DNA of 64,000 nucleotides, taken from NCBI RefSeq assembly GCF_000374465.1, contig NZ_KB894528.1:485127-549126 (forward strand), given 5' to 3'. Shown one piece after another: positions 9,312-18,003 of this stretch. Positions within the stretch are counted from its first letter, which is position 1. Every line of letters starts with the position of its first letter. The position numbers were made by a program, and so were the translations under genes. The notes beneath the pieces are model-generated. The model saw nothing but the letters and a program-made list of their open reading frames with translations. It was not told the origin of the DNA and searched no databases. The DNA comes from Ahrensia kielensis DSM 5890. GTDB lineage: Bacteria; Pseudomonadota; Alphaproteobacteria; Rhizobiales; Rhizobiaceae.

Positions 9312-12227
9312 TTAGCCAAGCAGCTTGCGTGCCCACCATCCGCCTTTTTTAGGCTTCGGCTTGTCGCTTGTTTCAGAAACAACAATCGGTTCAACATCAT
9401 TATTGATATTGGCCTCTGTTGCCCGAACACGCTTAGGCGCATCTTCTTCGCTGTTGCTAGGCGGCGCTGTTTCGGCAGCAGCTTCAACCGCCACTTCTTC
9501 ACGCTTTGCCAGAACAGGCTTTTCGGCTGTTTCAACTTTTGGCGTCTCTACGGGAGCAGCAGTTACTTGAACCGCATTGTTGCTTTGTGCAGCAACCGGT
9601 TGAGATTCTACCTCAGGAGAGGCGGCCTTATCATTATCGTTCTTGGTATCAGCATCATTCTCGCTGGAACCATTGGCCGTATTATCGCGGCCATTTTCAT
9701 TACGATTACGTCCTCGGCCACGTCCACGATTTCGGCGGTTACGGCTTTTTGCGTTGCCTTGATTATCACCGTCTTGGTCAGATGAACCATTGTCCTGCTG
9801 ATCGTTGCCATTGTCTGAAGGCTGTTCGCTTTCAGCTTTCGGGTTGGCTTCATCCCAAGCAGCCGCAAATTCAACCATAGGGCCGATGAGTTCTACATTT
9901 GGAACGCGGTCGAACCGGTTTTTACGACCACGACCGCCGCGACGACCACGTGAACGACGGCGGCGCTTACCGCGACCATTGTTGCTGTCATTATCGTCGT
10001 TATCGTCACCATCTTGGTTTTCTTGAGTGCCGCTTTCATCATTTTCAGAATCGGATGCGGCATTTTGTGTCTCATCACCATTGCTGTCGCGGTTTTTACC
10101 CCCACGGCGGCGGCGGCGGCGCTTATTGCGATTGCCTTGTTCTTCCTCAGTCTTTGGTGCTTCCGGCGTTTCTTCGCCAATCGCATTTTGAATGAGAATT
10201 TCGTCATCACCATCTTCAACAATCTCGACGTAGTTTTCGTCTTCGCTGTCGTCGTAATCAATGGTCACATGGGTTGGCGCACGTTTTGGAAGGTTTGAAA
10301 CCTCGCCGCGATCAATCGCGACCATATCAGCACCAACACTATCATCAATCTCAACGGTAATTTTGAGACCAAAGCGCTGCTCCATGTCGATAAGCGATTC
10401 GCGCTTGTCGTTTAGAAGGTAGAGCGCAGTCGAACCAGGTGTGCGCACTGTCACGTGATTCTTATCATTGCGGATCAAATAATCCTCAATTGAACGAATA
10501 ACATGAAGAGCAACAGACTGCGACGAGCGCACGAGACCAGTGCCTTCACAATGCGGACAGATCTGCATTGTGCTTTCAAGCACGCTGGCACGCATACGTT
10601 GGCGGCTCATTTCAAGCAGACCAAAATGCGATATCCGGCCAACTTGAATGCGGGCGCGATCGTTTTTCAGGCAGTCTTTAAGCTTCTTTTCAACCGCACG
10701 GTTGTTGCGGTTTTCTTCCATATCAATGAAATCGACCACGATAAGGCCGGCAAGGTCACGCAAGCGTAGCTGGCGCGCAACTTCTTCGGCAGCTTCCAGA
10801 TTGGTCGCTATTGCCGTTTCCTCAATGGAATGCTCGCGGGTGGATTTGCCCGAGTTCACATCAATGGCCACCAAAGCTTCGGTTTGGTTGATAATAATGT
10901 AACCACCCGATTTCAGCGTCACCTGCGGTGTCATCAGCTTATCAAGCTGCGCTTCCATGCCGGTGCGGGCAAAAATGGGCGATGAATCAAGCCAAGGCTT
11001 CACCAGCTTTGCGCTGCCCGGCATTAACATCCGCATGAAGTCTTTTGCCTGACGGAAGCCTTCTTCGCCAGCAACCGTAATTTCGCTAATATCTTTGTTA
11101 AACAGATCGCGGATCGAACGCTTGATCAGATTGCCTTCTTCATAGACCAGAGACGGTGCAGAAGATGACAATGTCAGATCGCGCACATTATCCCAAAGAC
11201 GCATCAGATATTCATAGTCGCGCTTGACTTCGCCGCGTGTGCGGTTTGCACCTGCAGTCCGCAAGATAACGCCCATGCCTTTCGGCACTTCGAGATCCTT
11301 GACCATGTCTTTCAAACGGCGGCGATCATCCGCGCTTGTGATTTTGCGAGAAATGCCGCCGCCACGTGCGGTGTTTGGCATCAAAACAGAATAGCGACCC
11401 GCAAGCGACATATAAGTCGTCAAAGCTGCGCCCTTGTTGCCGCGCTCTTCTTTAACAACCTGTACCAAAATCACTTGGCGACGTTTGATAACTTCTTGAA
11501 TTTTATATTGTTTGCGCGAAGGACGGCGGCGAGGGCGTGAATCCTCAATCGCGTCATCATCATCGGCAACAACATCGACATCTTCGTCGTTTTGATCATC
11601 AGTTTCATTGGCGTCATCTTCATCATCATCTGATGTATCAAGATCGACTTCTTCTGAAATGACATCATTATTGTTTATTGCGGCTGCAACATTGACGACA
11701 GCTTCAACAAAAGCGTTCTCGCCATTATTGGCTTTCATCCGTTCTTCATAGATAGCCAGCAGCGCATCAAATGCGACAGGTTCGGCTTCAGGAACAGATT
11801 TTTGTGCGTTTGGTTGATGATTGCGGCCATTGCTGTTGCGGTCATCTTTGCGACCACGCCGACGGCGTCCGCGTCCGCGACCTTTGTTTTGGCTGCGCGC
11901 TTCGGCTTCTGCGTCATCATCTTCTTCTTCAGCATTCGCAATCGCGGCATCTTCTTCAAGAAGCGCCTGACGGTCTGCCAGCGGAATTTGATAATAATCA
12001 GGGTGTATCTCGCTGAATGCGAGAAATCCGTGGCGGTTGCCACCATAATCGACAAATGCAGCCTGTAGCGATGGCTCTACGCGCGTTACTTTTGCGAGAT
12101 AGATATTACCGCGTATTTGGCGTTTGTGTTGTGATTCAAAATCGAAGTCTTCGAGGCGATTCCCTTTAGTGACGACAACCCGTGTTTCCTCCGGGTGGGA
12201 GGAATCGATAAGCATTTTGTTGGACAT
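9312..12227 (-). CDS. rne: Ribonuclease E
   Basis: RNase E is the main endonuclease of mRNA decay and the scaffold of the degradosome. The 971-residue protein has an S1 domain (about 35-285) interrupted by a long insertion (about 88-240) of alternating acidic runs and an Arg/Lys-rich stretch (116-130), then the catalytic DNase I-like domain with DVNSG (Asp456) and DFIDM (Asp499/Asp502), the Zn-link CPHC (Cys557-Cys560), and a disordered tail after about 660 rich in Asn, Asp, Arg and Gly that would bind RNA and partners. An S1 insertion is known in alphaproteobacterial RNase E. The gene has its own long leader, likely for autoregulation. Confidence 0.97.
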   Translation of the reverse strand: MSNKMLIDSSHPEETRVVVTKGNRLEDFDFESQHKRQIRGNIYLAKVTRVEPSLQAAFVDYGGNRHGFLAFSEIHPDYYQIPLADRQALLEEDAAIANAEEEDDDAEAEARSQNKGRGRGRRRRGRKDDRNSNGRNHQPNAQKSVPEAEPVAFDALLAIYEERMKANNGENAFVEAVVNVAAAINNNDVISEEVDLDTSDDDEDDANETDDQNDEDVDVVADDDDAIEDSRPRRRPSRKQYKIQEVIKRRQVILVQVVKEERGNKGAALTTYMSLAGRYSVLMPNTARGGGISRKITSADDRRRLKDMVKDLEVPKGMGVILRTAGANRTRGEVKRDYEYLMRLWDNVRDLTLSSSAPSLVYEEGNLIKRSIRDLFNKDISEITVAGEEGFRQAKDFMRMLMPGSAKLVKPWLDSSPIFARTGMEAQLDKLMTPQVTLKSGGYIIINQTEALVAIDVNSGKSTREHSIEETAIATNLEAAEEVARQLRLRDLAGLIVVDFIDMEENRNNRAVEKKLKDCLKNDRARIQVGRISHFGLLEMSRQRMRASVLESTMQICPHCEGTGLVRSSQSVALHVIRSIEDYLIRNDKNHVTVRTPGSTALYLLNDKRESLIDMEQRFGLKITVEIDDSVGADMVAIDRGEVSNLPKRAPTHVTIDYDDSEDENYVEIVEDGDDEILIQNAIGEETPEAPKTEEEQGNRNKRRRRRRGGKNRDSNGDETQNAASDSENDESGTQENQDGDDNDDNDSNNGRGKRRRRSRGRRGGRGRKNRFDRVPNVELIGPMVEFAAAWDEANPKAESEQPSDNGNDQQDNGSSDQDGDNQGNAKSRNRRNRGRGRGRNRNENGRDNTANGSSENDADTKNDNDKAASPEVESQPVAAQSNNAVQVTAAPVETPKVETAEKPVLAKREEVAVEAAAETAPPSNSEEDAPKRVRATEANINNDVEPIVVSETSDKPKPKKGGWWARKLLG

Positions 12228-12913
12228 TGTAGTTTATTCCGACAGTCCACGTGACACCTCTTATAAGCCTATGCGCTGCTGCGGATAGGCGGTGATAAGT
12301 AAATGTGCCGAGGCGAACTGATTTTTGTGTGATGTGGCTGCGACGAAGCTTCATGATGATCGCTAAGAGGGGCAACGCGCGAAGCGTTGTCTCATTCCTC
12401 ATGGCGTTTTTGTACATTCTCATGGCCCGTCGGCATTCCAATTTATGACCGCATATAGCAGTCGGTGATATGTGCCCGGTATCGGGCTAGGACGTGCAAT
12501 CTCGTAATTAAAGACGCTTGGCCCCTGTTAAAAACCTCTGACCTAGCATGTCGGACAGTGGTAAATTCTTTGTCACACTGGCGCGTATTCGCTCAGTGGA
12601 TTGCTTCAACTTAGGTTTTCGCATGCAAAGTCGCAAGTGATTTAATTCACAGAGGCGCATTAAGAGGAACGATTAGTGTGAATTTGTTGTCTTGGAATAC
12701 TTGTTCTTACGTAATGCTTGCTGTGGTAAGGTGTTAAACCTAAGGCAACGTCAAGTTCTTGCTCAATATTATTTGTAAAGCACTGGTTAACCATAAATGC
12801 ATAAAATGCAGGATAAATAGCGATCAATCATGCGTGTAATTGCGTATATGCCAACAAGCGGGATGGTTTGCGTGTTAGCACGGCAGCAAAATCAACGAAC
12901 AAATTGGACGCAA
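12228..12913. other. Long divergent intergenic region between rne and amiC
   Basis: About 690 bases with no convincing gene on either strand; short frames here show no protein-like pattern or ribosome site. On the minus strand it holds the rne leader, with a hairpin at 12267-12290. On the plus strand it holds the amiC promoter region. A small RNA could lie here, but I see no terminator that would define one. Confidence 0.6.
12267..12290 (-). promoter_or_regulatory. Hairpin in rne 5' leader
   Basis: GCCTAT (12267-12272) pairs with ATAGGC (12285-12290); after a G-G mismatch three more pairs close a TGCT loop. It lies about 40 bases before the rne start codon. By analogy with the E. coli rne leader, whose hairpins let RNase E control its own mRNA, this may be an autoregulatory element; that role is inferred. 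Confidence 0.35.
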
Positions 12914-14152
12914 ATGGTCATCCTGCGCAAAATTTTTGCCTTGCTACTGCTCATCGGTTGGCTGATTGGCGGAATTTCCGTCGCTTACGCACAAAACACC
13001 AGTGTACCACTCGCCCTGTCAGCAAAAGTTGAGGGCGGCGATGAAGATATGTCGATCACTCTTATCTTTGACCGCAAAGTTGATATGGTTCCGCAATTGC
13101 TTAATCATCCATGGCGTTTGGTGCTTGATTTTGAGCGCCTTGGCTTTGGGTTTGAAATTGACCAGAAAGACTGGTCCGGTTTTGCCTCTGATATGCGGTG
13201 GGGCGATATGAGCGATGTAAATTCGCGCATTATCTTTGAAATGGATAAACCATTCCGTATTGCTGAAGTCAAAGCGCAGGAAAACAAAGGCAATAATACA
13301 TTCAGCCTCACACTTTCGTTAAAGCAGAGTGACAGCGACACTTTTAATGCGGCAATGATTGATAATATGCGCACAAATGCAGTGGTGCAGCGCGACACGA
13401 AATCTGATCGTCTCGGCGCGTCTTCAGCACCTGCAGTGTCAAAGAAATTTACAGTTGTGATTGACCCTGGCCATGGCGGCATTGATTCTGGGGCTGTTGG
13501 ACGTCACCAAACGTTGGAAAAGGAAATCGTTCTGGCCTTTGCCAAAGAATTGAAGAAAAAATTTGATACTGAAGGCAATGTCGAAGCGATTTTGACCCGC
13601 GACAGCGATGTATTTATCCCGCTTAATGATCGGGTCCAGTTTGCGCGCCAAAGTAATGCCGACTTATTCATTTCTATTCATGCTGATTCTATTCGTGAAA
13701 ATTATGTGCGCGGCGCGACCGTTTATACGATTTCAGACAAAGCATCGGATAGAGTTGCTGCAAGCATTGCTGAGTCTGAAAACCGAGCCGATGAAATTGG
13801 CGGTATCAATTTTGCCGATGAGCCTGAAGATGTAGCAGATATACTTGTTGATCTCGCACGCAGAGAAACGCTTGGCTTTTCGGTTCAGTTCGCACGGCTT
13901 GCTGTATCAAAGCTCCAAGAAGAGACTAAAATGATCAATAACCCGCATCGTCATGCTGGTTTTAGAGTTTTGCGTGCTCCAGATGTGCCGTCTGTATTGA
14001 TAGAGCTTGGTTATTTATCAAACGCAGAAGATGAAAAGCAGCTAAAGCAAGCGAGTTGGCGCGCAAAAATTGTCAATCAAATTGCGGAATCTGTGAGTCG
14101 TTTTGCTGAATTGTCGGGCAGGAGACTCTCAGTGGCCAATGAGAAAGAATGA
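12914..14152 (+). CDS. amiC: N-acetylmuramoyl-L-alanine amidase, AMIN + Amidase_3
   Basis: This periplasmic zinc amidase cuts the bond between MurNAc and the peptide stem to split daughter cells. Order of parts: signal peptide (ending AYA-Q near residue 27), AMIN domain (about 35-150) for septal targeting, short linker, then Amidase_3 with VVIDPGHGGIDSGAVG (zinc His), the Glu after QTLEKE, ISIHADS (zinc His) and VLIELGYLSN (catalytic Glu). From the ATG at 12914 the protein has 412 residues and a normal signal peptide; a frame from 12830 would add 28 residues. It starts the amiC-mrcA-prfB run. Confidence 0.94.
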   Translation: MVILRKIFALLLLIGWLIGGISVAYAQNTSVPLALSAKVEGGDEDMSITLIFDRKVDMVPQLLNHPWRLVLDFERLGFGFEIDQKDWSGFASDMRWGDMSDVNSRIIFEMDKPFRIAEVKAQENKGNNTFSLTLSLKQSDSDTFNAAMIDNMRTNAVVQRDTKSDRLGASSAPAVSKKFTVVIDPGHGGIDSGAVGRHQTLEKEIVLAFAKELKKKFDTEGNVEAILTRDSDVFIPLNDRVQFARQSNADLFISIHADSIRENYVRGATVYTISDKASDRVAASIAESENRADEIGGINFADEPEDVADILVDLARRETLGFSVQFARLAVSKLQEETKMINNPHRHAGFRVLRAPDVPSVLIELGYLSNAEDEKQLKQASWRAKIVNQIAESVSRFAELSGRRLSVANEKE

Positions 14153-14292
14153 TCTGAACAATAAATCCCTTGTCGTTTTTGTTGCACAATAGCAACGATA
14201 GCACGAAGTGTAGGGGAAAATAGCTGGCGTGGATTGGCGGTTGCCATTTTAACGTCTAATTTGGCGTTCAGGCGCAAACACGAAGATTTAAG

Positions 14293-14308
14293 AGTGTCCT
14301 TGGACACT
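14293..14308. promoter_or_regulatory. Perfect palindrome just upstream of mrcA
   Basis: AGTGTCC (14293-14299), TT, GGACACT (14302-14308). Its end is 21 bases before the mrcA ATG, so it could be an operator or a small hairpin near the ribosome site. No known regulator motif is recognised. Confidence 0.35.
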
Positions 14309-14329
14309 GGTTCAATAGGTGAATTCATA

Positions 14330-16789
14330 ATGTTGAGACTGCTAGGCTATTTTTTTGGCATAGGCGTTGTCATGTTCTTACTCGTTGCGGCGGGTGTATT
14401 CATCTATATTGGTGACTTATCAAAAGATCTTCCTGATTACGAAGTTTTGGCCAGTTATGAGCCTCCGGTGACGACCCGTATTCACTCTTCCGACGGGCAG
14501 CTAATGGGCGAATTTGCACGCCAGCGGCGTTTGTTTATACCAATTCAGGCTGTGCCGGATCGTGTAAAAGCTGCTTTTCTTTCTGCTGAAGATAAAAACT
14601 TTTATCAGCATCAGGGCGTAGACTTTTTGGCCTTAGCGCGGGCTATGGTGACGAACATACAAAATTATCGCAACGATAAACGTATGATTGGTGCCTCCAC
14701 GATCACGCAGCAGGTCGCGAAAAACTTCCTTCTTACAAATGACAGAACGGTTGATCGTAAAATCAAGGAAGCGATTCTATCGTTCCGAATCGAACAAGCT
14801 TACTCAAAAGACCGTATTCTTGAGCTTTATCTTAATGAGATTTTCTTTGGAGCAGGTGCATATGGTATTGCTGGTGCGTCGCTCACCTATTTTGGCAAAT
14901 CCGTTAATGAGCTTGATTTGCATGAAGCTGCATATTTGGCGACCTTGCCAAAGGCACCGAGCAATTATGACCCATTTGATGACACAGAAGCTGCAACCGA
15001 ACGCCGTAACTGGATTATCGAACGTATGGTCGAAAACGGTTATGTCACTGGAGAAGAGGCTGAATTAGCGCAAGCCAAAGGCCTTGGCGTTAATTATCGC
15101 CGATCTGGCTCTTACGTTTTTGCCGCTGAATATTTCACCGAAGAAGCCCGCAAAGAAGTGATCGACCGCTATGGCGAAGATGCACTTTATGAAGGCGGCT
15201 TATCGGTTCGTACAACACTTGACCCTCGCTTGCAGGATATTGCTCGGCGCTCATTACAATCTGCTTTGATTAAATATGACCGCGGTTGGGGCTGGCGTGG
15301 TGCAGAAAAAACAATCGACATTTCTGGCGATTGGGGTATCCCACTTGCTGCGCAGAAAGCATTGCGAGATCGTCCAGAATGGGATGTTGCCGCTGTTTTA
15401 TCCGTGTCTGAAAATGGCGCAGATATCGGTCTTAGACCAGCTACAGAGGTTTCAGGTGCCGTCGACGGTGAGCGTAAGCGCGGCTTCATTAAAGCCGAAG
15501 GCTTAAAATGGGCTTTCCGCATGCGCGACAAAGAAAGCAATCGCGTAACCGCCAAATCAATTGATGATGTTCTTAAACCTGGCGACGTCATCTTTGTCGA
15601 AAAATCAGGTGAGGGCAACGAATATGACCTTCGCCAAGTTCCCAAAGTGTCTGGCGCCTTGGTGTCTATGGACCCAAATACGGGACGTGTATTGGCAATG
15701 GCGGGCGGTTTTTCTTATTATGAATCGCAGTTCAACCGAGCCACGCAAGCCAATCGTCAGCCCGGCTCATCATTCAAACCGTTCGTTTATGCCGCTGCGC
15801 TCGATAATGGCTACACGCCAGCTTCTGTTATCTTAGATGCGCCTATTAAGCTTGTTTCGGGCGGCGAAGTCTGGGAGCCAAAAAACTATTCAGGCGGCGG
15901 TGCTGGACCATCGACATTGCGTCTTGGTATTGAGCGCTCACGTAACTTGATGACGGTCCGTCTTGCAAAAGATATGGGCATGCGCCTTGTTGCTGATTAT
16001 GCTGAGCATTTCGGTATTTATGATAAAATGCTGCCGGTCCTTGCGATGTCGCTCGGTTCTGGTGAAACAACTGTCATGCGCATGGTTTCAGCCTTTTCTG
16101 TGCTTGCAAATGGCGGACGTCAGATAAAGCCATCAATTATCGACCGCGTTCAAGACCGTTATGGCAAAACGATTTACAAGCAAGACAGCCGGATTTGTGA
16201 AGGCTGCAACGCGTCGCGCTGGGTTGGCCAAGATGAGCCAGAGCTCGTTGATACGCGTGACCAAATTCTTGATCCGATGACGGCTTACCAAATCACATCA
16301 ATGATGGAAGGCGTTGTCCTGCGCGGTACTGCCACGAAACTTCAAGCGCTCGGCCGTCCGATCGCTGGTAAAACGGGCACGACCAATGATGAAAAGGATG
16401 CTTGGTTCGTTGGTTATACGCCCAATATGGTAACCGGCGTCTATATCGGTTTCGACCGTCCACGTGCGATGGGCAGAGGGTCGACAGGCGGTGAACTTGC
16501 AGCGCCCGTATTTCAAGCCTTTATGTCCGAAGCGCTTGAGGGCGTAGCGCCCGTGAGCTTCAAAGTGCCGGACGGCATGACGATCATCAACATCAACCGC
16601 AAAACTGGTTTGCAGGCGGATGGTCCTGTTGGCGGCGATATTATCGCTGAAGCCTTTAAGCCTGGCACTGGTCCTGCGGATACTTATTTCGTGATTGGTG
16701 AAGAAGTAGCGCAGCAGCGCGAACGCCAGCGGGCAATTTCACCCAATGCACAACGCGCTGTAGAAACAAACTCCGGTGGACTTTTCTAA
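14330..16789 (+). CDS. mrcA: Penicillin-binding protein 1A (bifunctional)
   Basis: A class A PBP of 819 residues that polymerises glycan strands and crosslinks peptides. One N-terminal membrane anchor (about 5-27) is followed by the GT51 glycosyltransferase domain with the catalytic Glu in SAEDKNFYQHQGVD and the GASTITQQVAKN motif, an OB-like insertion, and the transpeptidase with SSFK (in QPGSSFKPF), SRN (ERSRNLM) and KTGTT boxes all intact. The ATG at 14330 gives the usual N-terminus and has AGGTG about nine bases upstream; a frame from 14234 would put 32 unlikely residues before the anchor. It lies 177 bases after amiC. Confidence 0.96.
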   Translation: MLRLLGYFFGIGVVMFLLVAAGVFIYIGDLSKDLPDYEVLASYEPPVTTRIHSSDGQLMGEFARQRRLFIPIQAVPDRVKAAFLSAEDKNFYQHQGVDFLALARAMVTNIQNYRNDKRMIGASTITQQVAKNFLLTNDRTVDRKIKEAILSFRIEQAYSKDRILELYLNEIFFGAGAYGIAGASLTYFGKSVNELDLHEAAYLATLPKAPSNYDPFDDTEAATERRNWIIERMVENGYVTGEEAELAQAKGLGVNYRRSGSYVFAAEYFTEEARKEVIDRYGEDALYEGGLSVRTTLDPRLQDIARRSLQSALIKYDRGWGWRGAEKTIDISGDWGIPLAAQKALRDRPEWDVAAVLSVSENGADIGLRPATEVSGAVDGERKRGFIKAEGLKWAFRMRDKESNRVTAKSIDDVLKPGDVIFVEKSGEGNEYDLRQVPKVSGALVSMDPNTGRVLAMAGGFSYYESQFNRATQANRQPGSSFKPFVYAAALDNGYTPASVILDAPIKLVSGGEVWEPKNYSGGGAGPSTLRLGIERSRNLMTVRLAKDMGMRLVADYAEHFGIYDKMLPVLAMSLGSGETTVMRMVSAFSVLANGGRQIKPSIIDRVQDRYGKTIYKQDSRICEGCNASRWVGQDEPELVDTRDQILDPMTAYQITSMMEGVVLRGTATKLQALGRPIAGKTGTTNDEKDAWFVGYTPNMVTGVYIGFDRPRAMGRGSTGGELAAPVFQAFMSEALEGVAPVSFKVPDGMTIININRKTGLQADGPVGGDIIAEAFKPGTGPADTYFVIGEEVAQQRERQRAISPNAQRAVETNSGGLF

Positions 16790-16811
16790 CCATTGACCCC
16801 TTTACATTGTA

Positions 16812-16836
16812 CTCAGGCTTTTCCTAAAAGCCTGAG
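16812..16836 (+). terminator. Strong hairpin between mrcA and prfB
   Basis: Perfect 11-bp stem CTCAGGCTTTT (16812-16822) with AAAAGCCTGAG (16826-16836) and a three-base loop. No T-run follows, so it may be a terminator of reduced strength or an attenuating structure 40 bases before prfB. Confidence 0.5.
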
Positions 16837-16875
16837 ATATCATTTGTAACTCATTTCAAATTTGGACCTTTATTT

Positions 16876-18001
16876 ATGCGCGCGGAAATTTCGGCACTTG
16901 TCGATGACATCAAGCAGGCGATTGCCCTGTTGAGGAGGCATCTTTGACTGGGATGCAGCTTCCAAAAGATTAGATTATCTAAATTCACGCGCCGAAGATG
17001 CTGATCTTTGGAATGACCCCGATGAAGCGCAAAAATTGATGCAAGAGCGCCAGCGCCTTGAAGAGATGACAGGCGCGATCAAAGCATTTGACCAAAATCT
17101 GGCCGATAGTGTTGAACTCATTGCGATGGGCGAAGAAGAAGGTGACCAAGATACGGTAACCGACGCCGAAGAGATCATTAAATCCATGCAGGGCGACATT
17201 GAGAAAATGTCGATTGAGGCTTTGCTGTCTGGCGAACTTGATTCCAGCGATACTTTTGTTGAAGTGCATTCTGGTGCTGGCGGAACGGAAAGCCAAGACT
17301 GGGCGAGCATGCTGTTCCGCATGTATTCGCGCTGGGCAGAACGCCGCGGCTTTAAAGTGGAATTGCAGGAATATTCTGCCGGTGATGAAGCTGGCATTAA
17401 ATCCGCAACCATTCTTGTCAAAGGCCACAACGCCTATGGCTGGCTGAAAACAGAAACGGGCGTTCACCGCTTAGTGCGCATTTCGCCATTTGATTCCAAT
17501 GATCGCCGCCACACATCGTTTTCCTCCGTTGGTGTCTATCCTGTGATTGACGATAACATTGAAGTTGAAGTGTTGGATAAGGATATCCGCATCGATACAT
17601 TCCGCTCATCCGGTGCAGGCGGTCAGCACGTGAACACAACGGATTCCGCGGTTCGGATCACACACTTTCCAACGGGCATCGTTGTGACTTCATCAGAAAA
17701 ATCACAGCACCAAAACCGTGCGAACTGTATGAAAGCATTGCGTGCGCGGCTTTATGACATGGAAATGAAAAAGCGCGAAGATGCGGCTGCGGCCTCCCAT
17801 GATGGCAAAACCGATATTGGCTGGGGCCACCAAATTCGCTCTTATGTGATGCAACCCTATCAGCTGGTCAAAGACTTGCGCACCGGCGTTGAATCAACAT
17901 CGCCGCAAGATGTGCTCGACGGTGCGCTTGACCCGTTTATGGAAGCTGCCTTGGCCGCCAAAGTTGACGGCGCTAAAGGCGATGTGGACGATCTAAACTG
18001 A
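16876..18001 (+). CDS. prfB: Peptide chain release factor 2, programmed +1 frameshift
   Basis: RF2 releases peptides at UGA and UAA. The first 23 codons (16876-16944) end at an in-frame TGA (16945-16947); the rest (16946-18001) is in the +1 frame, giving 374 residues in all. The 5' part encodes MRAEISALVDDIKQ and the join continues DWDAASKRLD, as expected of alphaproteobacterial RF2. The main frame has the codon-recognition motif SPF (in RISPFDS) and the catalytic GGQ (in SGAGGQHVN). The slip site is a complete copy of the classical one. The frame starting at 17036 alone would lack the N-terminal domain, so it is not the true start. Confidence 0.96.
16933..16948 (+). promoter_or_regulatory. 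RF2 recoding site (SD-like element + CTT TGA C)
   Basis: AGGAGG (16933-16938), three bases CAT, then CTT TGA C (16942-16948). The internal Shine-Dalgarno spacing is the same as in E. coli prfB (AGGGGG TAT CTT TGA C). When RF2 is scarce, the ribosome pauses at TGA and slips forward one base, making full RF2; when it is plentiful, translation stops. Confidence 0.95.
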
Positions 18002-18003
18002 TC

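Noticed and set aside
9500-10300. Many open frames on the plus strand across the rne tail
   Set aside because: They are reflections of the low-complexity Asp/Asn/Arg/Gly coding of RNase E on the other strand.
17036-18001. prfB starting at 17036 as an ordinary gene
   Set aside because: It would lack the conserved N-terminal domain; the frame is open and homologous back to 16946, joined by the recoding site.
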